Source of the DNA: Actinoplanes campanulatus
Lineage (GTDB): Bacteria > Actinomycetota > Actinomycetes > Mycobacteriales > Micromonosporaceae
DNA: 64,000 nucleotides
Direction: 5' to 3'
NCBI RefSeq assembly: GCF_014647795.1
Contig: NZ_BMPW01000009.1
Coordinates: forward strand, 1 to 64,000
Within the stretch, counting starts at the first letter, position 1, and each line of letters opens with the position of its first letter. Below are positions 26,994 through 34,722 of this stretch, piece by piece. A program made the translations under genes and the position numbers. Under the pieces are notes generated by a model. It was not told where the DNA came from. It ran no database searches and saw only the letters and a program-made list of their open reading frames with translations.

Positions 26994-27141
26994 CGGCGGG
27001 TGGAGTCCTCGGTGATCGTGCAGCGTGAAGAACTCCATGATCACCTTGAGGGCTTCACCCGCTCCATCCGCCTCCATATAGGCCGATCACTCGACATCAT
27101 CCCAGCTCAGAGCGTCTGCCCACGAGAACGCAACGGCCCTG

Positions 27142-27151
27142 GGTGCCGGCC
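27142..27151. repeat. Target-site duplication, right copy (10 bp)
   Basis: GGTGCCGGCC, identical to 25,765-25,774, immediately after the right end of the insertion element. Confidence 0.9.
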
Positions 27152-27240
27152 TGGGGGCAGATCGACGGCCGAGACAGATCTGCCGGGGTAAGGCATCATT
27201 GCCGGGCCGCACTCCAGAGCGGCACAGTGGGAAGGCAAGA

Positions 27241-27858
27241 ATGCTATCGATGCGTGAGAAAGTGGCTGCAACGAGGACCGGCCCTCAGCCATGGCGGCCA
27301 TGGCGCAAGCTGGCCGCGCTGGTCGCCGCCGCGCTCGTTCTCCTCGCCGCCGTCGTGTGGTGGGGGCGCCCTCGACTCGGCGCGGGCAGTCTCGTCGGTC
27401 TAGGGAACGGCATGACCTGGGCGAACGACGGGGTCAAGGACGCCCGGATGCTGATCCGGGGGAGACCCGTCGACACCGTTACCGCCACCTTCAGCATCCG
27501 CAACGACGGCCGTCTGCCTTTCACGGTGCGTGGACTGGACCTCGCCGACGCGGGTACCTGGTTCGACCGGCAGCAGGTCACGTTCCTGCCCGGGCTCGAC
27601 GCCGAGGACGGGAACGCGACACCGGCCCGCGAGGTGACGCTGAGCGCCGGGGACGAGGCAAGAGTCTTCTGGTCGCTCGACATGGCCTGCCAGCCGGCGA
27701 TGCCGGAAGGCGGTACCCGGGAGATCACCACCCTGCCGTTCGAGGTCAGCTGGTGGGGCTTCACCACCACCCGTGAACTGGCCCTGGACCTGCCGATCAC
27801 CTTCGTCGGCGACGACATCGGCCGCCCACCGGCCCCGAGCGAGTGCCGCATCGACTGA
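27241..27858 (+). CDS. Single-TM protein with extracellular beta domain
   Basis: 205 residues. A basic N-terminus is followed by a transmembrane helix at about 25-45 (LAALVAAALVLLAAVVWWG). The exterior part alternates strands with aromatic residues (TVTATFSIRNDGRLPFTVRG, FEVSWWGFTTTRELALDLP) and contains two cysteines that could pair (MACQPAMP and SECRID). It looks like an immunoglobulin-like envelope protein. The ATG at 27,241 has GGAAGG 6 bases upstream. No family recognised; neighbours give no hint. Confidence 0.62.
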   Translation: MLSMREKVAATRTGPQPWRPWRKLAALVAAALVLLAAVVWWGRPRLGAGSLVGLGNGMTWANDGVKDARMLIRGRPVDTVTATFSIRNDGRLPFTVRGLDLADAGTWFDRQQVTFLPGLDAEDGNATPAREVTLSAGDEARVFWSLDMACQPAMPEGGTREITTLPFEVSWWGFTTTRELALDLPITFVGDDIGRPPAPSECRID

Positions 27859-28016
27859 CGAACATCGTTGCGCCCTGCTGGCGAGCAGCCTGGCCGGCGC
27901 GATGAACCCATCGGGTGGCGCCGTGCCCAGTCGCGGCCGCCGCACCGCCGCGCGGCGACCTGAGCCGCGAGACCGCGGGTGAGCCAGAGCCGGTCCCAGG
28001 CCGGGCGCGTCGACGG

Positions 28017-29606
28017 TCACATGAGGGCGACGAACTTCAGGCCCTTGGCCTGGAGGGCCGGGATGACGGTCTTCAGGGAGGCCAGCGTCTGGGATCGGTC
28101 GCCGCCGCCGTCGTGGCAGAGCAGGATCTGGCCGGGTTTGGCGGCGAGCAGACGCTTGGTGATGTGGGCGACGCCGGGGCGGGCCCAGTCGCGTGGGTCG
28201 GTGGTCCAGTCCATCGGGATCACGCCGCTCTTGGAGACCGACTCTGCCAGCCCGTTGGACCAGGCGCCGCCGGGGGAGCGGAACAGGTTCGGGGCGACCC
28301 CGGTGGTGCTGTAGATCTTGTCTTGAGCGCGGTGGATCTCCTTGAGCATCACGTGCGGCGGCAGCTTGGCCAGCTTGAGCGGATGGCTCCAGGTGTGGTT
28401 GGCGATCTGGTGGCCGTCGGCGGCGACGTCACGGGCGGTGGGCTCGTGGCCGAGGACCTGGTTGCCGATCATGCAGAACAGGGCCGGCACGTGGTGCTTC
28501 TCCAGCAGGCGCAGGATCGGGGCCGTCCACACCGGGTGCGGGCCGTCGTCGATGGTGAGCGCGATGGCGTCGGTGGGGAACGGGTCGCCCGGAACCAGCT
28601 TGCGGAAGTCCTTCAGCGTGTGCACCGGAACCTTGATGATCGGGGTCGTGGGCTTGGGCGTGGTGGGCGCCGGGGTCGGGCTCTGCGAGGGGGCGGGCTC
28701 GCTGACGACCAGGTTGGGGGCTTTGGGGGCGTTGGCCGCTTCCGGTTCGCCGCGACCGGCCAGGGCGGCGATCGTGCCGCCGATCAGGGCGGTGCCGGCG
28801 GCTGCCGGGATCGCCCAGAGCAGGCGGCGGCGGGCGACGGGTTTCCCCGGCGGCGGTACGACGGTAGGGGCCGGCAGGGCGATCGTCGGTTCGGCGGGCG
28901 GCGGGGTGACGGTCGGCGCGGACCGAGGGGCCGGCACGGACGGCAGGGCGACCGTCGACTCCGACGTGGGTTGGAGCGCCGGCTTGGGCGGGATCGGCAG
29001 GGCGATCGTCGGCTCCGGGGCGGGCGAGGACTCCCGGCTGACCGGCAGTGCCACCGTCGATTCCGGTGAGCTCCGGGGCTTGGGCAGCGCGATCGTCGGC
29101 TCCGATTCGGCGGAGACCACTGTGGTCGGCTCGGACTCATCCACCGCAGACGCGGCGGCTACTGCCGCGGCCACCTCCCCTGCCGAGAGGGCGATGGTCT
29201 CTTCGGCCGTATCCTCTATCGGGAGGGCGATGGTCTCTTCAGCCGCCTCCTCCACCGAGAGGGCGACCGTGTCCTCGGCAGCCTCCGACGCTGAGGGTGC
29301 GACCGTCGCGTCGGTGATCTCGGCCGCCAACAAGGTCACTGTCGGCTCGGACTCAGTCCCTTCCGAGACGGAATTCGCGGCCGGAGGGACCGCCGACAGA
29401 TCAGCCGTCGGTTCGGACCCAGCCGAAGACGACAAGCCAACTGTCGTCTCGGAGATCTCCTCGGCCGGCAACGCGACCGTCAGCTCACCGTCACCGAGTT
29501 CGCCGGGTTCCGTCAAGGCGACCGTGGGTTCAGCCGACTCATCGACCTTGGCAGGTTCAGCGGACATGCTGTCCTGGGACGCCGCGGCGCGCTTATCGGT
29601 GTTCAT
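28017..29606 (-). CDS. Polysaccharide deacetylase (NodB domain) with multi-repeat cytoplasmic tail
   Basis: 529 residues. The C-terminal 190 residues form a NodB/CE4 domain: the first motif TIDDGPHP carries the catalytic and metal Asp, NHTWSHP supplies the two metal His, RSPGGAW the third motif, and ILLCHDGG the final His; so it should deacetylate a peptidoglycan or other amino-sugar polymer outside the cell. A membrane helix sits near 265-290 (RRRLLWAIPAAAGTALIGG). The N-terminal 260 residues are low-complexity and contain about 17 copies of an E-x-T-[VI]-A-L-[PS] motif. The ATG at 29,606 is preferred; an upstream TTG at 29,633 is possible and neither has a strong ribosome site. Confidence 0.85.
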   Translation of the reverse strand: MNTDKRAAASQDSMSAEPAKVDESAEPTVALTEPGELGDGELTVALPAEEISETTVGLSSSAGSEPTADLSAVPPAANSVSEGTESEPTVTLLAAEITDATVAPSASEAAEDTVALSVEEAAEETIALPIEDTAEETIALSAGEVAAAVAAASAVDESEPTTVVSAESEPTIALPKPRSSPESTVALPVSRESSPAPEPTIALPIPPKPALQPTSESTVALPSVPAPRSAPTVTPPPAEPTIALPAPTVVPPPGKPVARRRLLWAIPAAAGTALIGGTIAALAGRGEPEAANAPKAPNLVVSEPAPSQSPTPAPTTPKPTTPIIKVPVHTLKDFRKLVPGDPFPTDAIALTIDDGPHPVWTAPILRLLEKHHVPALFCMIGNQVLGHEPTARDVAADGHQIANHTWSHPLKLAKLPPHVMLKEIHRAQDKIYSTTGVAPNLFRSPGGAWSNGLAESVSKSGVIPMDWTTDPRDWARPGVAHITKRLLAAKPGQILLCHDGGGDRSQTLASLKTVIPALQAKGLKFVALM

Positions 29607-29633
29607 CGGTGGGATTGTCGCGCGCGCGGTCAA

Positions 29634-30026
29634 ATCGGTCTTCGTCTGTGTCCTGGCTGTGAACCACCCGCGCTGGCGCGATCTGCGTGCCCCTCTCGGT
29701 CGCTGACCTGCGGCGGAAACGACAGGTGATCATGCGATCACAGCCCGGCGGGAGCGGGGCCCGGAATCCGCCGCTCCGGTGACGTGCACCACATCCAAGA
29801 TCGACGCATTTCGTCTCCGGTCACCGCCCCGGAGCGGACCGTCGCCACCATCGGCGCCGCATTGATCGAGTGGTGCACCTGGCTGCGGGATGTCGCCGGC
29901 CGGTTCGACCGGTTCCGCCCACTGGCCGCCGGCTGTCTGGGCGGCTGGGAACGGGATGAGGATGCCCGTAAGGGCGCTGTTGCCTTGGGCGATTGGGAGA
30001 TGCGTTCAGCCTGGCCCGGTCATGGG
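29634..30026. other. Gene-less stretch with possible decayed sequence
   Basis: About 390 bp between the deacetylase start and the IS6 remnant. Short plus-strand frames around 29,784 read as plausible protein for about 60 codons (ATIGAALIEWCTWLRDVAGRF) but match nothing I know and have no ribosome site. Confidence 0.35.
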
Positions 30027-30320
30027 TCAGATCGCGTGGGTGAGTTCGGTGAACGCTGCGGCGACCCGCCGTATGGGTGCAGTCTCGGTGGCGAGTTCGT
30101 AGTGTCCGCGGCGGAGGTTCTGGACGAAGGCATGTCCGGTGATCACGGTCTGGGCGGTGCGGTCGGTCCGTAGCCCGCGCATCGGCCGGAGGTGGTGTTT
30201 GAGAGCCGCCACCGCGTCGCGGCGGGCCGTCAGTAGAACAGGCCGTGACGCAGGTACCAGCGCACCGCCACCACGATCACCGCCGGCGGGAACCGGAACC
30301 CCGCGAACGCTGATCGAGCA
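30027..30320 (-). pseudogene. IS6-family transposase remnant A (N- and C-terminal ends joined)
   Basis: On the minus strand, 30,234-30,320 encodes the family's N-terminal signature AFAGFRFPPAVIVVAVRWYL then RHGLFY, followed at once by TGA. Directly after, in another frame, 30,027-30,233 encodes the C-terminal end: ALKHHLRPMRGLRTDRTAQT, then GHAFVQNLRRGHYEL and the terminal AFTELTHAI. The DDE core between them is absent. The segment that should follow RHGLFY is found 2 kb away at 32,260-32,370. Confidence 0.75.
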
Positions 30321-30478
30321 GAAGAGCGCGGACCGGAACGGGCTACGGACTTCACCGGCCCACCATGCCTGATCACCTGGCCAACCGGCACCACAGCACC
30401 CGATCACCCAATGCAGCAGCGCCGCGGCGGCCGCGGCGTGCAGCTCGTCGACGTCGTCGGCGACCAGGCATAGGCGGA

Positions 30479-30752
30479 TCACGGTGCCACCCCCGCGGCG
30501 GTTACGCCGGCGCGGCCGCGGCCGGTCAGCTTGCGGGTCAGCCATGCGGGCAGCGGTGCGATCGGCAGGTCGTGGGTGACGGTGTACGGCAGGCCGTCGA
30601 TGACCGAGCCGGGGCCTACCAGGTAGCCCTCGCACGCGCCACGCCGACGGCGGACATCGCCCGGTGGGCCGAGGTGCACCGGTGTCGATGCCCGGCCCCA
30701 GCGCGGCGAATGCCCGGTGCTCGGCGTGCGCCGGGCCATGGCTTGCCGCCAT
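30479..30752 (-). pseudogene. Primase-polymerase (prim-pol) domain remnant, frameshifted
   Basis: Two pieces of a bifunctional DNA primase/polymerase N-terminal domain in different frames: ALGPGIDTGAP (30,650-30,720 region) corresponds to the family's L-G-x-GIDT-R motif, and GYLVGPGSVIDGLPYTV followed by PIAPLPAWLTRKL corresponds to its GGYVVGPGS end. Such domains belong to replication proteins of plasmids, integrative elements and phages. Upstream and downstream parts are missing. Assignment is from motif memory and is moderate. Confidence 0.5.
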
Positions 30753-30914
30753 GTGGTGGCGCCGCTGATGTCGATGCCAAGCAGCCGGCCGGCAGTGCGT
30801 GGTGCCCTACGTCATACATCTGTGTCGTAAAGCGAGTCGGGGTATGCCGCCGATAGAAGGGCGCTAGAGGGGGGCCGGGCGGCTCCGTGATCCGTAGAAA
30901 AGGCGAGAGACCGT

Positions 30915-32216
30915 ATGACGATGCTGTTCCTGCGCGAGACGCCACTGCCCACCTCGGTGGTTACGGTGGCCGGGCGGTTGAGGACACCACGGCCGACCGA
31001 AAGCACGACGATCGAGAAGATCGTGGACCAGCGGCTGCTGACCACTGAGTTCCAGCCGGTGGTCAGCCTGGACAACCGACACGTGGTCGGCTTCGAGGCC
31101 TTCGCCCGGGGCCCGGTGAACACCCCGTTCGCCTCCCCCGCCGCGATGTTTACCGCTGCGGCGGCCACGAACCTGCTCGCCGAACTCGACATGCTCGCCC
31201 GGGCGGTCGCCGCGGACGCCGTCCTGAAGGTGGCCCTGCCCGACAAGACGCTGCTGTTCGTCAACGCGCTGCCCCAGGGGCTGCTCGCCGAAACCCCCGA
31301 CGAGTTCGTCGCCCAGCTGCGCGAGGCTGTCGACCGGCACACGGTCGTCGCCGAGATCGACGATGCGGTGCTCACCGGCGACCCGCTCACCGCGCTGGCC
31401 GCAGCCGAACGGGTCCGTGCCCTCGGCGTCCGGGTGGCCATCGACAACTTCGGCGCGAGCACCGACGCGCTCGCGTTACTTCCGATCCTGGCACCTGACG
31501 TGATCAAACTCGACATGGCTCTGCTGGCCAATGCCCCCAACGCGCACACCGCGATGGTGCTGGACGCTGTGGCCGGCTACCGCCAGGCCACCGGCGCGCT
31601 CGTCGTCGCCCAAGGCGTTGAATACGACAATCAACTTCCGGTCGCCACCAGCCTGGGCGCCCGGCTCGGGCAGGGCTACCTGTTCGGGGCAGGCGCGACG
31701 GTCCCCCAGCTGTCCAGCGAAGGCGTCGACCGCATCACCCTGCCGAGAATGGTCACGGCCGATGACGACGACTCCGACCCGCTCGTGCTGCCCGGCGAGG
31801 AGATCATCGCGCCGGGAGCCCTGGTGCGGGAACTCGCCGCGCGTTTGGAAAGCACCGCCACAAGCAGTGACATCCCCGCTGCGATGGCCATCGTCTGCCC
31901 GAACGGCCGGTTCCCCTCCGGGGCACCGCTGGCCACCGCAAACCAGCTCGCCCGTAACAGCGCGATGACCGTTCTGCTCGCCCCCGACGCGGATCTACGC
32001 CCGATCCGACGCGTGCACATGGCGGCCCTGTCGAACGACAACCCGCTGTTCAACCAGACCGCCATCGCCATGATCACCCCGTCTACCGCCGCAGCCCTGG
32101 TCGCCACGGCTGTCCCGGACAGCGAGGACTTCTACACCTACCGGTTCAGCCGGGACCGGGACGTGGCCACCAGACTGCTACGCCACCTGATCACCCGCGC
32201 CGTCGAGGACGAATAG
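30915..32216 (+). CDS. EAL-like / DICT sensory protein, catalytic motifs altered
   Basis: 433 residues. Residues about 33-270 are an EAL fold: FQPVVSLDNRHVVGFEAFAR at the front, VNALPQ, VAEIDDAVL, AIDNFGAS and VIKLDMAL, then VAQGVE. In active c-di-GMP phosphodiesterases the first motif is EAL and the metal motif DDFG; here they read EAF (Glu61) and DNFG (177-180), and the usual E-x-T-E is EIDD. The C-terminal 140 residues resemble a DICT sensory domain (RNSAMTVLLAPDADLRPIRR, YRFSRDRDVATRLLRHLITR). It probably binds rather than cleaves a nucleotide. ATG 30,915 has AGGCGAG upstream. It lies between the two IS6 fragments. Confidence 0.75.
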   Translation: MTMLFLRETPLPTSVVTVAGRLRTPRPTESTTIEKIVDQRLLTTEFQPVVSLDNRHVVGFEAFARGPVNTPFASPAAMFTAAAATNLLAELDMLARAVAADAVLKVALPDKTLLFVNALPQGLLAETPDEFVAQLREAVDRHTVVAEIDDAVLTGDPLTALAAAERVRALGVRVAIDNFGASTDALALLPILAPDVIKLDMALLANAPNAHTAMVLDAVAGYRQATGALVVAQGVEYDNQLPVATSLGARLGQGYLFGAGATVPQLSSEGVDRITLPRMVTADDDDSDPLVLPGEEIIAPGALVRELAARLESTATSSDIPAAMAIVCPNGRFPSGAPLATANQLARNSAMTVLLAPDADLRPIRRVHMAALSNDNPLFNQTAIAMITPSTAAALVATAVPDSEDFYTYRFSRDRDVATRLLRHLITRAVEDE

Positions 32217-32259
32217 CTCTGGTCGGGTCGGACGGCACCGGTCCGGCGAACCCGGGCCG

Positions 32260-32370
32260 GTTGTCCCCTTCGGCTGGCAGCGGGGTGAACCGCTGTACTC
32301 ACCGGTAGACGGTGACGTGATCGACGTGGATGCCGCGTTCGGCGAGCAGTTCCTCGACGTCGCGATAGAA
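32260..32370 (-). pseudogene. IS6-family transposase remnant B (internal piece)
   Basis: On the minus strand this encodes FYRDVEELLAERGIHVDHVT, then VYR, a TGA where the family has Trp, and VQRFTPLPAEG. These are residues that follow the RWYLRxGLxYRD motif in IS6 transposases. It is the exact continuation of the piece ending at RHGLFY in remnant A, 2 kb away on the same strand; both break in a GTTCTA sequence. Confidence 0.75.
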
Positions 32371-32561
32371 CGGCGCCGGCCGGATGGCGCCGTTCTGTCC
32401 GCGACTGGTGCCGATGAGGCATCGATGACCGGAACGGCGGTGCCCCGCTGTCGTGATCCAGGTCACATGTCGGTGTCGTTTGTGGTGATGTGGCGGATTG
32501 ATGTGATCTTGGGTTGCCCTCCTGGCGCTATGGTGCCGTTCGAAAAATCGGGGAGGAAGAC

Positions 32562-32897
32562 ATGAATCTGCTGTTCACGATCGCCAAGAACCGCTGGGCC
32601 GCGCTGATCATCGGCCTGGTGCTGATCCCGCTGGGGCTGCTCAATGCGACCTCGACGGACCAGGTCACCTGCGGTGGCCAGGTGATGCAGGAGGGCGACA
32701 TCTGCGAGACGAGCAGGCGGGGCTCCACGACCGAGCGCTCCTACGACGAGCAGAAGGAGAACGACGTCACCGGCAGCTACATCCTCGCCGGGGTCGGCGG
32801 CGTGCTGGTGCTCGTCGGCGCGACCCAGTTCGTGCTGCGTGCCCGCCGCCGCTCCGCCGACGCGACGACCGCCGACGCGCCTGCCACCGCCGCCTGA
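32562..32897 (+). CDS. Small two-TM membrane protein
   Basis: 111 residues with TM helices at about 10-30 (WAALIIGLVLIPLGLL) and 72-92 (ILAGVGGVLVLVGATQFVL). The loop between them is exterior by the positive-inside rule and carries two cysteines (VTCGGQVMQEGDICETS) that could form a disulfide. The ATG at 32,562 follows GGGAGG by 6 bases. No family assigned; related proteins appear widespread in actinobacteria. A strong hairpin terminates it. Confidence 0.68.
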   Translation: MNLLFTIAKNRWAALIIGLVLIPLGLLNATSTDQVTCGGQVMQEGDICETSRRGSTTERSYDEQKENDVTGSYILAGVGGVLVLVGATQFVLRARRRSADATTADAPATAA

Positions 32898-32905
32898 CAG
32901 CGCGC

Positions 32906-32934
32906 CCCGGGTAGGCGCCCGGCGCCTACCCGGG
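32906..32934 (+). terminator. Near-perfect palindromic terminator
   Basis: CCCGGGTAGGCGCC and GGCGCCTACCCGGG face each other across one base, giving a stem of about 13 bp, starting 9 bases after the stop of the small membrane protein gene. Confidence 0.75.
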
Positions 32935-32953
32935 AACGTGGCAGCGCCCCCGA

Positions 32954-33176
32954 TCAGCGGATGCGGATCTCCTGGCGGGAGCGCGTCGGGGTGGTCAGCC
33001 GGACCAGGTCGTCGCGGTGCAGGGGCGGCTCGGCCAGGAACAGATCGCTGGGGGCGGGGCCGGGCAGGTCGGCGACGTTGAGGACCCACGCCCCGGGAGC
33101 GTTTCGTCCACTCGGTGAGGACGCGCTGTACGACGATCACCTGGTCGCCGTGGCGCGACGGATGGTCATGCGGCAA
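32954..33176 (-). pseudogene. Short frameshifted gene remnant
   Basis: The minus strand reads HGDQVIVVQRVLTEWT in one frame and then AWVLNVADLPGPAPSDLFLA with PPLHRDDLVRLTTPTRSRQE in the next, ending at TGA 32,954-32,956. Both have strong coding composition and join at about 33,103, where a one- or two-base indel would restore a single protein of about 70 residues. Function unknown. Confidence 0.4.
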
Positions 33177-33214
33177 CCGGAATACCCGGCCTACCAGGAG
33201 AGCTTGGCAGGGTT

Positions 33215-33646
33215 ATGAGCGCTGACCAGTTCGATCCTCGTGAGTTGCTTGCCGCCGCCCGGCTCGGAGTGCTGGCGACGATCAAGGCCAACGGCCTGCC
33301 GCAGTTGTCGCCGGTGACGCCCTACTACGACCGGGACGCCGACACGATCTACGTGTCCATCGTCGAAGGGCGGGCCAAGACCGCCAACCTGCGCCGTGAT
33401 CCACGGGCCGCCATCGAGGTGACCAGCGCGGACGGCTGGTCGTGGGCGACCGCCGAGGGGCCGGTGACGCTCACCGGGCCGGGCTCCGACCCGTACGGGC
33501 CGGAGGTCGAGGCCCTGGTCGGCTACTACCGTAGTGCGGCCGGTGAGCACCCGGACTGGGAGGAGTACCGGCAGGCCATGGTCTCCGACCGGCGCGTGCT
33601 GATGGCTCTCCGGGTGAACCGCGTCTACGGCGCGAAACTTCGCTGA
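33215..33646 (+). CDS. PPOX-class F420-dependent enzyme
   Basis: 143 residues of the split-barrel pyridoxamine-oxidase-like fold, class usually called PPOX-class F420-dependent oxidoreductase. Typical features are LLAAARLGVLATIKANGLPQ, SPVTPYYDRDADTIYVSI, AKTANLRRDPRAAI and the C-terminal RVLMALRVNRVYG. Members reduce various substrates with cofactor F420; the substrate here is unknown. The ATG at 33,215 follows GAGAGCTTGGCAGGGTT, a weak ribosome site. The next gene begins 20 bp downstream and may be co-transcribed. Confidence 0.82.
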   Translation: MSADQFDPRELLAAARLGVLATIKANGLPQLSPVTPYYDRDADTIYVSIVEGRAKTANLRRDPRAAIEVTSADGWSWATAEGPVTLTGPGSDPYGPEVEALVGYYRSAAGEHPDWEEYRQAMVSDRRVLMALRVNRVYGAKLR

Positions 33647-33666
33647 ACAGTGGCAGGATCAGGGTC

Positions 33667-34542
33667 GTGCGACTGGAGATCGAGGACAGCGCGACACTGA
33701 CCTTCGACGACGGCTCACCGGTGCGGTCCGCGTCGGCGATCGCGTCGTTCGGCGACGGCTGGCTGGTGGTGCAGGACGACGCCACCCACGCCGCCTGGTG
33801 GCGACCGGATTCGATTACCCCGGTCCGCGTCATCGATCCGATCGGCGGGCTGGACGAGTTCAGTGCGGCGGCCGGCACCAAACACTTGAAACCGGACTTC
33901 GAGGCGGCCTGCGCCCTGGCCGGCGGGCAGGTGCTGCTGCTCGGCTCCGGCTCCTCACCGAACCGGATGCGCGCCTCCCTGGTCGGCTCGTCCGGCTACA
34001 CGGTCGCCGACCTGCGGCCGCTCTACCTCGCGGTCGCCGCCGCCCTCGGCCTCGCCGAGGAGCAGCTCAACCTGGAGGGCGCCTGCCTGGTGGGGGACCG
34101 GCTGCGCTGGTTCCAGCGCGGCAACCTGACGGCCGGCGCGCCGAGCGCCTCCGCCGACGTGGACGCGGCCGCCCTGCTCGCCGCGGTCCGCGGTGAGGCC
34201 CCGCCCGACCTGGTCCGGGTCGGCGAGGTCCGGGTGCACGACCTCGGCGATGTCGACGGCGTGGCCTTCGCGGTGACCGACGCGGTCACCCTGCCGGACG
34301 GGCGGGTGCTGGTCAGCGCCGCCGCCGAGGACACCCCGAACGCGGTCGACGACGGCCCGGTCCTCGCTTCCGGGCTGGCCCTGCTCGACGGCGGTTTCGT
34401 GGAGATTCCCGGCGCCGAGAAGGTGGAGGGGCTGACGATCCGGGAGGTCACCGGCGACGGCGTACGCCTCCATGCGGTGGTCGACGCCGACGACTACGAC
34501 GCGCCGTCACGGCGGCTGGCGCTGCGGCTGATATTGCGTTGA
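33667..34542 (+). CDS. DUF6929-like hypothetical protein
   Basis: 291 residues built of repeated strands, perhaps a propeller: ASAIASFGDGWLVVQDDATH, KPDFEAACALAGGQVLLLGS, GSSPNRMRASLV, then VHDLGDVDGVAFAVTDAVTL. The KPDFEAA / LLGSGSSPNRMR signature recalls proteins annotated as DUF6929. Soluble, no signal peptide. GTG at 33,667 lies 20 bp after the PPOX gene. A strong hairpin follows its stop. Function unknown. Confidence 0.6.
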   Translation: MRLEIEDSATLTFDDGSPVRSASAIASFGDGWLVVQDDATHAAWWRPDSITPVRVIDPIGGLDEFSAAAGTKHLKPDFEAACALAGGQVLLLGSGSSPNRMRASLVGSSGYTVADLRPLYLAVAAALGLAEEQLNLEGACLVGDRLRWFQRGNLTAGAPSASADVDAAALLAAVRGEAPPDLVRVGEVRVHDLGDVDGVAFAVTDAVTLPDGRVLVSAAAEDTPNAVDDGPVLASGLALLDGGFVEIPGAEKVEGLTIREVTGDGVRLHAVVDADDYDAPSRRLALRLILR

Positions 34543-34547
34543 ACGTA

Positions 34548-34585
34548 CCGCCGGGGGTTTGCCATGCTCGGTGCGGCCCCGGCGG
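34548..34585 (+). terminator. Hairpin terminator
   Basis: CCGCCGGGG (34,548-34,556) and CCCCGGCGG (34,577-34,585), a perfect 9-bp stem 6 bases after the preceding stop codon. Confidence 0.65.
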
Positions 34586-34722
34586 CTTCAGAAGAAAGCG
34601 CCTAAGCAGCGTGCGCACTGGCGATGAAACCACGCTTGTTCGCTGCCATCCTCCGCGACCGATCCTTCACATCGGAACCGCTACGGGGCCACCCTTTCTC
34701 GTAGAAGTACAGAGGTGTGCCC

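Larger units (their letters stand above)
25775..27141 (-). mobile_element. Complete ISAs1-family insertion sequence (1,367 bp)
   Basis: Bounded by imperfect terminal inverted repeats: left CAGGGTCATTGCGTGTTC and right complement CAGGGCCGTTGCGTTCTC, matching at 14 of 18 positions and starting with the CAGGG typical of ISAs1 elements. Perfect 10-bp target duplications flank it. It holds one transposase gene on the minus strand whose N-terminal part is in a different frame. The exact duplication indicates a fairly recent insertion. Joining the flanks does not restore a gene I recognise, so the target was probably intergenic or already decayed. Confidence 0.88.

Noticed and set aside
28342-29706. 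454-codon plus-strand frame opposite the deacetylase
   Set aside because: Its Gly/Ser/Ala repeats are the reverse of the T-V-A-L-P repeats; the opposite strand has all NodB motifs.
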